Below, in pieces: positions 1 through 12,356 of a stretch of DNA of 64,000 nucleotides; within the stretch, counting starts at the first letter, position 1, and every line of letters begins with the position of its first letter. The position numbers and the translations under genes are program-made. The notes under the pieces were generated by a model that was given only the letters and a program-made list of their open reading frames with translations, was not told where the DNA came from and searched no databases. Source of the DNA: Anisus vortex (Eukaryota > Mollusca > Gastropoda > Planorbidae); contig OX421499.1 of the NCBI GenBank assembly GCA_949126835.1, positions 8,139,026 through 8,203,025 of the forward strand. Direction: 5' to 3'.

Positions 1-60
1 ACTGACCCAACCTATAAGTAAGACAGTAGGGGTCTAAAGCATGTTAAATATGTCATAAAG
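1..60 (-). repeat. LINE 3'-end fragment
   Basis: The first 50 or so bases match, with few differences, the segment 30091-30145, which lies in the 3' part of a minus-strand LINE fragment. It is cut off by the window edge, so its true extent is unknown. Confidence 0.45.
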
Positions 61-147
61 AGTTATTACCTTCATCTGCTCATGAAAAGTTTCTCCGCTC
101 TTTTTGTCCTTTCCATACAATGCTTTTTTTTCTTTCGTAAATGAGAA

Positions 148-747
148 GTCTTAATGAAGTGTGACCTTTTGAAATGGAAGACATCGTGAATTTCCGGTGA
201 CATTTCCCACCATATTCGTAAACAAAAAACATGCTTTTGGTGGTGTTTGACAAATGATTTCAACCTCGACGGCCATTTCTGGTCTCTTAGAAATATACAA
301 AGGCTAAAAGATTAGTTATGAGGTATCCGTTTTTAATATCAAAAGTGAGTAGGCGATAAAAAATACTCAAAGTGCTTGTCGCGTTAGGTTAAATATATGT
401 TTGTTTACAAAATAAATTAGTCAAGAGTTGCGTCCTTGGTTATTAAAAAAACAAAAAACAAATGTGCAGATTAAAAAACAAAACCTAAAAAAAAACAAAA
501 ATTCTTTTGCATCAAGCAATTATTTTTTGGGAAAATAAATAAGTGATTCTTCACATCTGACATTCACAATCCATAGTTTACTTTTGGCGACATCTTTTGG
601 AAATAAAATAAATTTAATCATCAACATCTTTTCATACAACCAGTAACGCAGCACACAGAAATGTTTCGAATCAAATGATCGAATAGGACCGGAAATGTAA
701 TACTCTTCAACCGTTTATGGATGCATACTCGTTAAGACTTGTCAATG
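148..747. repeat. Dispersed ~590-bp repeat, copy 1
   Basis: This stretch aligns almost end to end with 25803-26394. Shared landmarks include AAACAAAAAACATGCTTTTGG, a TAATATCAAAAGTGAG block and a GTTAAGACTTGTCAATG end. No coding capacity or terminal inverted repeat was seen. It ends about 100 bp upstream of the first SLC6-A exon, where homology with the right-hand duplication arm begins, so it is either an insertion at the arm boundary or the breakpoint itself. Confidence 0.7.
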
Positions 748-843
748 TCCCAGTGTTCTCATGCGTTTGGCACATATAAACAAGACATTGGCTATTACTG
801 TAATGTTGATATTCTAGTCATGCCAAATTTGATTCTTTTCCAG

Positions 844-1011
844 ATTCTGTTAGTGACCTCGCTGATGACCTACGAGGCGCCAATATTTGAAGGTTATAAG
901 TACGGCGATGGAGCCGTTGCGTTTGGTTGGATGATGGCCATCGTCTGGTTCCTGCCTGTACCAATTGTGGCCATGATCAAATTAATCAGGTCAAGCGGAA
1001 GTATTCGTAAC
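844..1011 (+). CDS. SLC6-A exon: end of TM11, loop, TM12
   Basis: 56 codons with no stop, preceded by a pyrimidine-rich acceptor (ttcttttccag) and followed by gtgagt. Only one amino acid (Ala versus Thr in TM12) separates it from 48772-48939. Confidence 0.92.
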
Positions 1012-1667
1012 GTGAGTACATCTTTTATCCATCCTATTAGAATTATCTCATTTTTGTATCAGTCTATCTATTTAACTAGCTTCGGTATCCCCCGGGCATC
1101 AAACACTGGCGAAGTGTGTAAAACGCAGATACGTTCACATTAAGTGCACACCGGCGGGCGAACACATGAGGGACAGTCCCTCGTTGCGCCTCTGAGGTTA
1201 ATTGCACTGTCGAGAGGCTCCGAGACTCGCTGAGAAGTAATAAGGGCAACAGTCAGTCTCAAACCCGCCCTTGTGCCTGGTTGTCCAGATATATAGTATG
1301 GACTTTGTGCTACATGGCGACAATGCAGGTATACGAGCGAGGAGGGAGCCGCCACAATAATGATCCTAGGGGAACTCCGCAGGTGGGGAGTGAAGTGTAT
1401 GTACTGCGGATACCTTACCCCAATGCATGTTACGCAACACGACTTAACTAACTACGTATTTTATGCATCTTAAATTTAAAGTTATTAATAAATATTTTTA
1501 CACATTTTTTTCTCTCTAACAACCAGAGATTACGAGAAACGTGTACGCCAGCTCCTGACTGGCAGCCTGGTGACGTCAGCTTCCGGGAACTTTACAGACA
1601 GAAGACGCGCCCACCTGCTTTCTGCAGTTTTCCACGCCCGCCATGTTTATCTCAAGTGTCGCACTAG
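844..1667 (+). CDS. SLC6-A: 3' end of a solute carrier 6 transporter gene (last two exons)
   Basis: Exons 844-1011 (168 nt, phase 0-0) and 1527-1667 (141 nt including TAG) encode the end of a Na+/Cl--coupled plasma-membrane transporter. The first gives the end of TM11, the loop and TM12 ([17 protein letters not shown]); the second gives the cytoplasmic tail beginning RLRETCTPAPDWQPGD, close to the RLK..CSP..DWGP tail of glycine transporters. Junctions are ttttccag|ATT, AAC|gtgagt and aaccag|AGA. Exon sizes match exon 12 of SLC6-B exactly. Earlier exons must lie left of the window. The first exon differs from its SLC6-C partner by a single residue. Whether SLC6-A is functional cannot be judged from the tail alone. 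Confidence 0.9.
1086..1400 (-). repeat. GC-rich dispersed repeat, copy 1 (in the last intron of SLC6-A)
   Basis: This is the reverse complement of the family seen at 43870-44420 and 48285-48700, with the shared CCGGTAGCACAAATCC-type core and GGCATCCAGGCAC block. It sits inside the last intron of SLC6-A. The SLC6-C copy sits in the equivalent intron in the same orientation relative to the gene, so the insertion predates the duplication. Its class is not recognised. Confidence 0.7.
1527..1667 (+). CDS. SLC6-A terminal exon: C-terminal tail
   Basis: 46 codons plus TAG. It has a PDW motif, then the GDVSFRELYRQ stretch conserved in all three paralogs and a proline/cysteine-rich end. It is one codon longer than the SLC6-C tail (an extra Arg). 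Confidence 0.9.
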   Translation, partial: RLRETCTPAPDWQPGDVSFRELYRQKTRPPAFCSFPRPPCLSQVSH

Positions 1668-1755
1668 TTTATAGAATTGTTGACCCACCTTCTATGTCTC
1701 AACGATATTTTTATTTGTTTCACAAAAATTATACGAGATTATATAAACTATGATA

Positions 1756-3801
1756 CAGATTGTCCAATATATCGCAGTAAAAATAAATTACACAAGTATA
1801 AATACTCACTTCACGCTATTTTTTTAATAATAGCTTGAAGAAATAATCCTAGAAATATTCTTTTTCCTATGTTCTGCATGAAAAGAGAAAATGTTTATAA
1901 ATTTTACTTCTGCTCGAGAAGTGGCATACCAGGCAAATGGTAATAATTGAACATCATTTTAAAACCTATATACAATTTAATTACTATGCAAATCTGAACT
2001 CAAACCAAGCATAAGCGTATGGCTCAATAATCTTATGTTTAGAAATATAAATTGTACATTATAAAGTATAATGCTAGTAATATAAAGGCAACCAAAAATT
2101 TATCAATGAAGTAAAGTATCCTTTTTAGATCATTTTAGTCCATATTATGGGTAGGGAAGCTGCGATGGTTAGTTTCCGTTGCCCGGGTATCCAATGGGAT
2201 TCTGTGGCCAACACTTTTTAATAGGCCTACACCCTGTTGAAGTCTTTATTTATAGCAAAACTAAAATTAAAACAAAAAAAAATATTGTTTTTATATATAG
2301 TTTAAATCACGATCGCGCACAAAAAAGTAAGTATACTAAATTTAATGTATTAACCAATGGCGAAATGGTGGAATTAATAACATTGAATTGAAAAAGAAAA
2401 ACAATTAGCTGAAAAGTAGCTTTTAAAAATTAAATGTATATACAAATATATTTATTATAGTCTATCTGTCCATAAAGCTGATCGAGCAAATTGTTACTAC
2501 CTTCAGTAGCCAGGAAACTCAATGGAATAATATAGTCGGTAGTAGTCGATATTGCCTTTCACTAAAATTATAAAATTATAATTGGATCAGTCATTTGATT
2601 GATTTTGTATTTATATTTAAATGTTTAATTTAATCGCAATGTATTGTTTGATATTCATAGTCGGTTGTTTCCAGTTGGTAATAAAATATATGTCAGTGAC
2701 CAGTATATATTATGATATACCGGCATGCAATAGTATCGTCTGCATGCTAAGTTAAGTTGGACTTCCGCCCAAAGAAGATGGCGTAAAACATCTTCTTAAG
2801 TTAGAGCCACAAGAACTTTATTGATGGCTATATTATTGGAATATTGAGTATTATTCTGAATTTCTTAAAGTATCTGAATAGAATACAACTTGCTATTATT
2901 CATCATTCTTAAAAATGAGTTTTGTGTTTGTTAAACAAATAAATTGAAGTAAGTAAAGACGAGTTCGTTGCCTCATGATTTCAAGTGTGCATAGACTATT
3001 ATATCATACATGATGCTGTTAATAAATGAAACTTGGGGTACGCTACCATAATAATAATAAACTATAATGAATATATGGGCACTAGAAGTAGTGGTTCCCC
3101 CACCCTCAGCCCCGTAAATATCGTATAGCCTTTAGATCAGGTTGGACACCACTGGACAACCAGATACCGGCTGAGTAAAGGAATTTAAGCTTAATACCTT
3201 GGTAATCGGCTATTCGTTCTAACACTAAACCATGTTGTCATTCTAGTTCCAAAATGATCAACTTTAACTATTGTCAACCTTTCCTTTAAAAAAACAAAAA
3301 TTCTAACTAATACTGCTCTTTATTATAATTGCTCACTCGCGATAAAAACAACAAACAACCAGTTTATCATTTAAAACATGGCTCGATCAATGTTATGGAA
3401 ACAACTCGGAGACCACGTAGGCCTACTGATAGGTAATTATTTGCATTTACTACCTTGTGTCATAATTTTTTGATGACTTCTTTGTCCATTGTTGTGCATC
3501 TATTAAATACTAAGCTTCTAATGACAAAGCACTGGTATGTCTATGAAATATCATTACCAGCCTTACGTATTATGTTGGTCTGTTTAATTATATCAAATAT
3601 ATTTATACATAGTCTACACGTTCGTTATATTGAAATGCTCACTTGTTTTTGTTTTAATTATTTGTTTTGAATAAAGAGTACATTATCTAATTGGTATTGA
3701 AAAAATATATTGTTATATGTGTTTCTTTATCATTATAATCTATAGCAAGCTAAATATTGTATTATATATTAGTTTAAATAAGTCGATAGATACATAGATA
3801 G

Positions 3802-3832
<31 letters not shown>

Positions 3833-3843
3833 GATAGATAGAT

Positions 3844-3908
<65 letters not shown>

Positions 3909-4500
3909 TGTAGATGTATAACATGGAAATATAAGATAATGACCTAATAAAATATTCACCGAGACATGAAAATTAAAGCATTATTCGAATTTGATTATCA
4001 AGTTCTTATGGTGGTATAGAATAATTAACATGAAAAATAAAACTTGACATATGTATTACATTTCTCACTATTCACGGTATAATTAATTTTTGCATTAAGT
4101 CTTAGTTACCATCACGTGATAACGTGACCCATTCTTCCACTACAATCTAAGAATCAACCGTCAACAGGATTTTTGAAATTATATACAACCAGTTTGGCGA
4201 TATTCAAACCATAAGTGGTTCGTATGAATTTTCTCTTCATAGCCAACATCCTGGAAGGGCTTAAAACTCATATCAAATTGTGAAATTAGGGTAGACCCAT
4301 GTATATAATATCTAGTCGAAGTGGTCGGCTACTTTCAATAAGGGCAAAAACAGAGAGATTTAGGAACTCTTTTGTTCCACTATCTGTGAGACTCTTTTAA
4401 AATAATCATTATTCAGCCAGAAAATACAATGGCTCAATAGCTGACTGCTAAATGATAGTCCTACTTTTTTCTTTTTTCTTTTTCGGGAGTTTTGGGACTA
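1756..4500. other. Intergenic, left arm; no gene seen
   Basis: AT-rich sequence downstream of SLC6-A. Blocks at 1741-1960, 2150-2360, 3300-3560 and 4100-4310 are conserved with the right arm in inverted order. Short open frames here do not resemble known proteins. 4312-4360 matches the reverse complement of 26828-26868, a further small dispersed repeat. Confidence 0.6.
3790..3908. repeat. (GATA)n microsatellite
   Basis: About 29 near-perfect tetranucleotide units with one interruption. An open frame on the opposite strand is only the Ile-Tyr-Leu-Ser translation of the repeat. Confidence 0.97.
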
Positions 4501-4659
4501 GAGGACGTAATAATCTTCTAACCAGTGGCGTTGCTAGGGATTTAGGGGCCCGGAGGGGCTTGGCCTCTTTAGGGCGAGATAATGAACAAGTGACAAATCT
4601 CAATTCATATTGCCTCACGTCGTGCTTTCAGTGCATCAAAGGCATCTATAACATCTAGA

Positions 4660-6378
4660 TCATAGGTGCTTAACCTTTTTCGACTCACCGCCCCCTTTCA
4701 AAATTTTTTTCCGCTCACCCCCCCCCCAACTTTTTGTTAGCGCCTATTCCCCCCACCCCTCTGGAAGTTAAAGGGTCAATATAGTTTTCGCAATCTTTTT
4801 AGACCGACTAGATTTGTGTGCTATATAAGCACTCAAAGTGGTTTTCTAATCAAAACGCAAAACTTCCAAATTGATGGATTCATTTGTTTATACCACAGTA
4901 AGAGCAACTGATTTGATATTACTACAACCTTCTTAGATGTAGATCTTTTTTTAAGTGGAGGAATATTGGCGAGTTTAAAATAGAGCAAGTTCAATTTTAA
5001 GCATTTAAAAAAAGGGCAGGGCATCCAAATGTGCCCATTTGCGGAAAAATCTGGTAGGAAGTTGCTTAGGAAAGCCATATGCTATTCTCAACTGCTAGGC
5101 ATTTGCTCGTTTACTTTCAGCTTTTGGTTCAACGTACACCTGTGAACAGATTTGATCGCATATAAAAGCTGTTTTAAGCATACAAAGAGGTCAGTCACCT
5201 ACACTTGACCACTCATTAATTGATATATTTAAACGACTTTTTATGCTCATTTTGTTTAATTAAACATAAATATAAATATTATTAATTCTAAAAGAAATTT
5301 ATTTGTATTAATAATTTAGAAATATAAGAGACTTATATGTAAATTAATTTCTGTAATTATTAATGTTTAAAATATAGCTCCTTAAATTGACTAACAATTA
5401 ATGCAGAAAATGTTTGTTTACATCTGTTTAACTTAAAATTATTTTAATCCTTTCATAATTAAACCTTGTTATGAATACCATAATGTTAAATTTATACAAA
5501 GAAATAATAATTAGTCTGTAATATTTGTTATATTACAAAACAGAACTTGTTTGGAATCACTATTGAATCAAATGTGGAAACATTTTTTTTATCTAAAGGG
5601 AGATGATTAACCCGTTTCAATTGAACTAATATTTATACAAATATTTTTTTTCTTTTATAAAAAATAAATGACTTACAATTTATAACTTTGAAATGATCAA
5701 ACTGTAAAAAGTATTGGAAAATTATATAAATATTATATGACTAAAGAAGCTATATGTATAGATTCAAACATTACAATAACTACTCAGTTTGTATCATTAC
5801 TATGTATTTCTTCCTTTTAACGTTAGTAGGCAACCGGATAAAAATAACAAAACCTTTAAAGGAAATCGAAGTCAAACTGAGATAAAAAAAAATACCATCA
5901 ATATTAGCACTTGCTAACCACCCTAAGATATAACAATTTTCATTATAACTACGCTACGCTACCAGACTATCAAGCCTTTACAATTAGCTTACATTTATTT
6001 GCGTACTGGGATCGGCCGGTGGTACGGATAGAACCCGCGACGTGTCGGTTGACATTCCGGTGAACAGCACCAGCCGGACGCACACCATACTTGTCTAATA
6101 CAGACCCCTACTTCTTGAAATAGTTATTGCGATTCCTATTTCTTATTAGTATAATAATATGTAGGCCTACTGTTGGGGATATCAGATATTTAGCAGCACT
6201 TGCGTTTACATCACATTTCATCCAAAAACTAATCGATTCAAATAGCTGAGTTGTTCAAAGTATATCAGGTACGTTTGTACCGCCCACTCGCTATTCACCC
6301 CCCCCTTCCAATCGCCTCCTGGAACGTCAGCGCCCCCCCCCCCCCCGGGGCGATAACGTCCCAGTTGAAAATCTATAA
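4660..6378. mobile_element. Decayed hAT-family element (family hAT-1), nested
   Basis: Its left end (CATAGGTGCTTAACCTTTTTCG) and its right part (6157-6370) align with the intact element at 46491-47584 and with 49960-50196. It carries an extra 4810-5230 segment that is the reverse complement of 31670-32100, so other hAT material is mixed in. The right terminus is degraded and no convincing target duplication was found. Confidence 0.6.
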
Positions 6379-7660
6379 TCCACTGAAATTAAAGCCATGC
6401 TGCTAAGTCCTTTTTGCGTCATTGTGCTCCTGAGATAGTTTTTGATTAACTTGAGTATTGAGAATGATCTCTTACATGATGCAATGGAAGTGGCCTGAGC
6501 AGTATTCGGGTGGAGATTGCAAGGTTTGAGCACTCATTATTACCATATGAAGCCAGCTTCCTCGTTATTTCAATTGGTGATTGTGGTACCGTACTGATTT
6601 GTTGATGAAAAGTGCTCGTGCATGACATCAATGAAACGAAACGAACCCCCACCCCCACCCTTGGTTATACAGGGATCAAATGTAGAACGAGTTTATGATT
6701 TTAAGTTTCTTGGCACTGTCTTATCCAATGAACTAACATGGGATATTAACTGCACTGATATCCTTAAGAAAGCAAGGCAGAGAATGTATTTTCTTAGAAA
6801 GCTGAAGTCCTGTGGGGTCAATAAAGTGATAATGACTAATTTCTATAGGGCTATTATTGTTAGCATACTGACAAGATCTATTGAAGTTTGGTTCGACAGG
6901 CTACCTGTAGTTAATTTACACAAGCTAGAATCAGTTGTCAAAAATGCAGAAAAAATTATTGGCACTAACCTTAAGTCGTTAGAAACATTATACCAAGAGC
7001 GCTTAACAGGTAAAATGACTAACATTATGAAGGATAAATCCCACCCCTCGAGACACTATTTTGAATTTCTTCCACATGGCCGTCGCCTTCGAGCATTTAG
7101 AGGTAGCAGCAGATTTGTTAACAGCTGTTATCCGCAAGCAGTTAAACTGTTCAATAATACAAGACAGAAGCGTCTTATAAGATCATAATTGTAATAATTT
7201 TCCTATATTCTGTATATTATCATAATGTACATTGATATAATAGTTTTTTTTTCATTAATTTTCATTGTTGTGTCTTACTATTATTGTAATGTAATTTTCT
7301 TTTTTGTAGATGTCACATTCAACATCACATATTTTCGATGTAAAACGCATTGACTGAATAAAATTGAATTTGAATTGAATTTGAATTTGAATTTGAATGA
7401 CATCATTGAACAAGCGATTTGCCTGTATTCCATCATACAAACAGGAAAAAGTAACACAGTTTTTCATCAGCGTGTCATCATCCATAGACTTCAACAGGTG
7501 TCTTAGTTCAAGAAGAAACCCAAAGATGCCCACATGGTTTTCCAGCCTTTAGAATCTGTCCTTCATCTCCATATGAAGTCTGTCCAGTACTTCTGTCGCA
7601 ACACGTTTGAATTGCAGTTCTCTTGACAGTCCTACATCAGAACTCAACTCGATAACACTT
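6379..7660 (-). pseudogene. hAT transposase remnant, interrupted by a LINE
   Basis: Two blocks read on the minus strand. 7660 to 7405 gives a helical segment with IFGFLLELRHLL; 6620 to 6379 gives the C-terminal hAT dimerisation region with CKRSFSILKLIKNYLRSTM. The latter is the well-known motif of hAT transposases and domesticated relatives. Frameshifts and stops break the frame. The two blocks are separated by a LINE flanked by a 9-bp duplication; removing the LINE makes the blocks adjacent. It is probably the transposase of the surrounding composite element. Confidence 0.75.
6631..7396 (+). mobile_element. 5'-truncated LINE (reverse transcriptase C-terminus) with 9-bp target duplication
   Basis: One open frame to 7188 encodes the C-terminal part of a non-LTR reverse transcriptase ORF: VYDFKFLGTVLS, KKARQRMYFLRKLK, then HPSRHYFEFLPHGRRLRAFR, typical of CR1/L2/Rex-like LINEs. 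The polymerase catalytic box is absent. The 3' UTR ends in a (GAATTT)n-like tail. ATGACATCA flanks the insertion (6622-6630 and 7397-7405), and the target is a hAT transposase remnant. Confidence 0.85.
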
Positions 7661-8019
7661 GATAATGCTAGAATTCACCATTATTCGGGTTCGGCTTCTT
7701 CAATTTCAGAATTAAACTTGACCCTCAAGTATTTACCCTCCTATTCACCTTTCTTCAATCCAATTGAAACTTGATTTTCTAAATGGAAAAACTATGTTAT
7801 TAGAGAGCGATGTAAGAGCGAAGAGCAATTAAAGGTTTGTATTAATGAGTATCTTAACGTTAATACCACAACAGATTGCTATGGATTTTACAGAAAAATG
7901 TTAAGGTACATAATCCAGTCAAAAAGAATGGAGAAAATAAAGGAATACATTTTATATTTACTATTTAATAAATGTACTGTACCGTTTTTAGTATGTTTAA
8001 AAATAAAATAAAGGGTAAC

Positions 8020-8210
8020 ATTTTTCATTGGAAAATTGATTGCAAGGATGGAAAAGTTGATCGCAAGGGTGGGAAAATTGACTGCAAGAAAATTATAAAA
8101 TAGGGGTGTAAAATTTTGCATTGGAAAATTGATTGCAAGGATGGGAAAATTGATTGCAAGGTCGGGAAAATTGATTGCAAGGTTGGGAAAATTGATTGCA
8201 ATTGATCGAA
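8020..8210. repeat. 23-bp tandem repeat
   Basis: About seven diverged units of the form GGAAAATTGATTGCAAGGNTG inside the hAT composite. Confidence 0.85.
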
Positions 8211-9029
8211 AATTCCTATATACGAACTATTACCCTTCTATTTATGTCTAAGGATTGAATGATTATAGCATGGACATTAAATACAAGATACCGATAAAAT
8301 GCCGTCAATATAACGTGTCTTACAAAAACCGGAGAAATGTATTGAAAGATTTTATTTTAGTAAAAATTTTTACCAGTTTTTACATGCGTGTTGATATACG
8401 TAATTTCGAAATCCTTAATCGGTGTGTATAACAACGTAAATAGTAAGATTGCATGGCAGCGGCGTAATATTTAATATTTAATGTAAAAATATAAATTCGG
8501 ACACTCCTTTGGGGTCTTCCCTCAAGTAGGGGCCCGGGGGAACTTTCGAATTTGGACCCCCCCTCCCCCTCCCCTAGCTACGCCACTGCTTCTAACTTGA
8601 AGGAACGTCTATAAACTTATAATGAACTGTCGACAGAAATGTATTATGTATCTTTAAACCTTGATTGGTTCTTAAAATACTATTAAAAGCTCATATTAAT
8701 TATCCTGTTGTAGACTATATATTTTCTCAAAATTATATCAGTAGACATTTCGTTTTTAAATATTTAGTTCTGTTAACTATAAATGTGCTGCTAGGTTTGC
8801 TGTTTTCTGTTTCAATTATTATTGTTTTTAACTTCTATCTATCTATTGATCTAGCCATTTATCAATCTATCTATTAATCTATATATCTATTAATCACAAT
8901 AGTTATTCGTATATCTGTTTTTCGTCCCTCATTTCCATGGATGACCACGTCATTCTAAATCTTTGTGGCTTCTCGTGTGGCATAATAAACCTATTTGTGC
9001 CCCTAAAGTCATTTGGCACGCGTCGGGCA

Positions 9030-10364
9030 TAATGTTCCAGCTTTTAAAGATATATGTCCCAAATTATGAAACCCTGTAGCTGTGAAAACTACCAGTAGTC
9101 TGTACCTCAACTCGTCTCAGATTCTCAATATACGCTCATAAAAGTCAATTGACAATTTAATTGTCCAACTTTATAACATCCAATACTTCTCTATGAGTTC
9201 TTTTCATCCAAATCAATCATCATTGAGTGTACTTTTCCCTGTTTACTTATCTTTGTAATATTATTTGTAAAATCAATAGCCTTCTGAAGCGGATGAAAAT
9301 TAAGTTAGATTAATTTAAAATAAAAACTGAACTTGATTTAAGTTTTTTAATAGGCCCGTAAGGCTGTGAATGATAGTCTATGATCACATTCTAATGGTAT
9401 AACTCTTATGACAGTTTGAAAAAATGGTCCACAGACTTTGTAAAAAGATGCATGATTTCTGAAAACGTATGTAGAGAAAATAAGTTTTGGAAAGGAGGGC
9501 CCAGTAAAGTGTGTGTTTTTTTCTCTCACAGGCCCTGTATTTATGTATGTTACGTCTTCTAGTGTTTAATTTAATTTTATTTAATTATAAAGGCTCACTC
9601 TCTAAGGCTTGCATAACAATGATTGACGACTCATATTTGTTTTTAAAAAACACTTGACAATTTAATCCAGAACTTATTTACATAGTAGTCCATAAATGTT
9701 AAACATTTTCGCCACACAATCAATTTACTACTATCAGACTATCACGCTATTCTAAGGTACATCCTACTACATCGAGAGCCCAGCCTAATCTGTTAACCGT
9801 TTATTAATTATCATCACACAAGTCGCGTCCCTTGAGAAACCTACGTCATAATTCTCCTCTTCAAATGACGTCTCCAATAGTTCAATCTTTTGCGCACCAA
9901 TATCTCTCTCTTAATCTATTAGATCTATATATACATGTTACTATGTAGATTAAAAAAGAAAATACATTTTCTATAACTGTCATGTAGATTTAAAAAAATA
10001 CATTTTCTATAACTGTCATAGGCCTTAATTCACACAACCTTAAGCAGATTCTAAAATTGCGTTTTCAGCCTTACCCCCCCTTCCCTGTCAACATTCTTAT
10101 TGAAAACTCAAAAGTACTCATTTTGTTTTGATTACGTTCTCTAGCATGAATTTCTAGCCAAGTCAGTTAAGTTAATAACAACGTAATCACAACTGAAAAT
10201 ATATTTTCGGTTTTTAGCCTATCATAAATTTAGTAAACTGTCAATACTATCAGTGTATTAGTGCTAATATAAGTTTTTCTAGCGTAGGCTAAGCATGTTT
10301 ATATTGTAATTAGGTTGAAGCCAAATAAGTTCCTCTGTATTCATCGTCATCGAGCGACACAACC
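9030..10364. other. Intergenic; one dispersed repeat, no gene seen
   Basis: AT-rich. 9340-9560 is similar to the reverse complement of 56325-56570 (both contain a CATAAATACAGGGCC... and a GCCTTA..GGCCC block), so a low-copy dispersed element is present. Nothing else is supported. Confidence 0.5.
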
Positions 10365-11375
10365 TTAATTTTCACTTTTTCGCTGATGACACCCAGCTCC
10401 TAAACAGCGCCAAGCCTGAGGACATCGACGAGCTCCTTGCTTCTATCTCCTGTTGTTTCCTGGACATCAAGAACTGGATGACAGAAAACAAGTTGAAGCT
10501 CAACAGCGATAAGACCGAAGCCCTACTCGTAGGAACGAGACAGAAGCTTGCTTCCCTCAGAGTGACTGACCTCCAGTTGGGTGACGTTACTGTGCCCTTC
10601 TCCTCAACGGTAAAGAGCCTCGGCATGTTTCTGGATTCCACTCTGTCCATGCAACCCCACATCTCCTTCCTGATCAAAACCTGCTTTTTTCACCTGCGAC
10701 GTATTGCCACTATCCGTCGCTACCTCACTCCGGAAGCTTGTACCAAGCTCGTCATCACTCTCCTCTTCTCTCGTTTGGACTACTGTAACTCTCTTCTGGC
10801 CGGCCTTCCTGCCGCTTCCATTCAAGGACTCCAACGCGTCCAAAACTGCGCTGCCAGACTAGTCCTAAAGAAGAAGAAGTCCGACCACATTTCACCTCTG
10901 CTCTACTCTCTGCACTGGCTCCCTATTCAAAATAGGATTTTATATAAACTCGCATCTCTATGCTATAAATGCCTCAATGACTCTGCCCCGGATTATCTAA
11001 TTTCCTGTCTGGAAATATATACAAAACCACGCCCACTTCGATCGGCTGCTCACAAACTCAATTTGACGATCCCGCGGACAAAACTCGTGACAGCTGGTCA
11101 GCGGGCCTTCACCTACTCCGGCCCCTCCGCATGGAACACCCTGCCACTCCAGCTGCGACAAAGCTCGAACTTTAACATTTTCAAGACCGGACTCAAGACT
11201 CACCTGTTTATTATTGACTCCTAGCCCACTTACATTTTTAAACATTTGTCTGTTATTGTTATCATCGTTAATTGTAATTGTAATTGTAATTGTAGATGTA
11301 ATTGTTAAGCGCATAGAACTGATTGCGGGATATGCGCTATATAAGCTTCATTATTATTATTATTATTATTATTAT
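10365..11375 (+). mobile_element. 5'-truncated LINE, reverse transcriptase fragment (CR1/L2-like)
   Basis: The frame opens within the polymerase domain: the catalytic FADDTQL box starts at 10379. It runs through the thumb and C-terminal region ([42 protein letters not shown]) to a stop at 11222. The first ATG in frame (10478) is not a real start because the homology begins upstream. A 3' UTR with a GCGCATAGAACTG block and an (ATT)n tail ends the element. It is GC-richer than its surroundings. A close relative lies at 30856-31565 on the minus strand. Confidence 0.9.
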
Positions 11376-12356
11376 TCCTCGTTAGCCTATCCAGCAGGGG
11401 CGGCGCGTACCACTTTTATTTCAACATATTACATATTCAAATAAAAAATTGTTTTATAGCATGGGTCCCAGTATCTACTCTACGTTCTATTAAATACTTT
11501 AACTTATTTCTTATAGCATTGTACATATTATCACACCTTATCAACGTAGCCCATAGAATGGGGCCATACATATATTACGTACCTACAAAAAATTATATTT
11601 TCATTTTTATTAACTCGTTCTACCTGTTGCAACATGTAGTTTTACGTTTTTTTACCCCTTCCCCCAACTTGTTTGAAAAAAAAAGTCATAGTAACAGGGA
11701 TTTAATTTAATATGAATATGATTTCTTTATATATTCTATATCGTATTAGGTTCGTTAAAATGTATTAAGGATATACAATAGAACATTCCAATGTTATTGT
11801 CTGAAAGATTAATCATTAATTGATTAAAAAAACAACACACACACACAGACACAAAACAGAAAGAAAGCAACATCATTTCCTTGCCGAAAAACAATTCCAC
11901 CCAACTTCCCTTAAAAATCAAACTAGTAAACAAACAACAAATCACAAACAATTATCTATAAAAAAAAACGAAACATAATAAAAAGGCCAAAATCAAGCCG
12001 CAAATCAATAACCTATTTTCAGTTTATTTTAAATAAGCCAATTACAAACCAATTTAATAATTATCTAGACTCATATATTTAATATAAATTTAAATACTAT
12101 TTTATTTTTACAGTGTAGTTTATTAAAATATTTGATTTGTCTAAGTTCTAAGTGAGAACATTAAAGTGTGCCGACTTATAATTATCTATAAAAACCAAAC
12201 GATAATAAAAAAAAGGCCCAAAACAAGCCTCAAATCTATAGGCCTAACCTATTTTCAGTTTATTTTAAATAACCCAATTACAAACCGAATTAATAATATC
12301 TAATTCTATAGGCCTACTTAATATAAATTTAAATAGGCGTACTATTTGTTTATATG
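11376..12356. other. AT-rich intergenic with an internal ~190-bp direct duplication
   Basis: 11955-12150 and 12180-12356 are diverged direct copies (AAAAAGGCC..AAGCC, CAGTTTATTTTAAATAA, TTAATATAAATTTAAATA). The second copy is expanded by the 29-bp array that follows. No gene seen. Confidence 0.65.

Larger units (their letters stand above)
4523..8588. mobile_element. Composite hAT-type DNA transposon, 4.07 kb, with 8-bp target duplication
   Basis: The left end begins CAGTGGCGTTGCTAGGG and the right end is the inverse of CAGTGGCGTAGCTAGGGG. Exact 8-bp copies of CTTCTAAC flank both ends (4515-4522 and 8589-8596). An 8-bp duplication and a CAGTGG-type terminus are hallmarks of the hAT superfamily. 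Inside are a minus-strand hAT transposase remnant, a LINE inserted into it, an older hAT-family copy and a 23-bp tandem array. It occurs only in the left duplication arm. Confidence 0.85.
745..9030. repeat. Left arm of a large inverted duplication
   Basis: Read on the plus strand, this interval matches the reverse complement of 42470-49040 in the same order: 745-1756 with 47590-49040; 1741-1960 with 46290-46490; 2150-2360 with 45340-45515; 3300-3560 with 44700-44945; 4100-4310 with 42960-43190; 8690-9030 with 42480-42880. It includes the last two exons of SLC6-A. A 4.1-kb hAT composite (4523-8588) is specific to this arm. Without insertions the shared arm is roughly 4 kb. Confidence 0.85.

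Noticed and set aside
8589..8596. Empty site of the 4.1-kb hAT in the right arm at CTTCTAAC (42733-42751)
   Set aside because: The local alignment places that right-arm stretch opposite a different left-arm position (about 8790), so the match is by chance.
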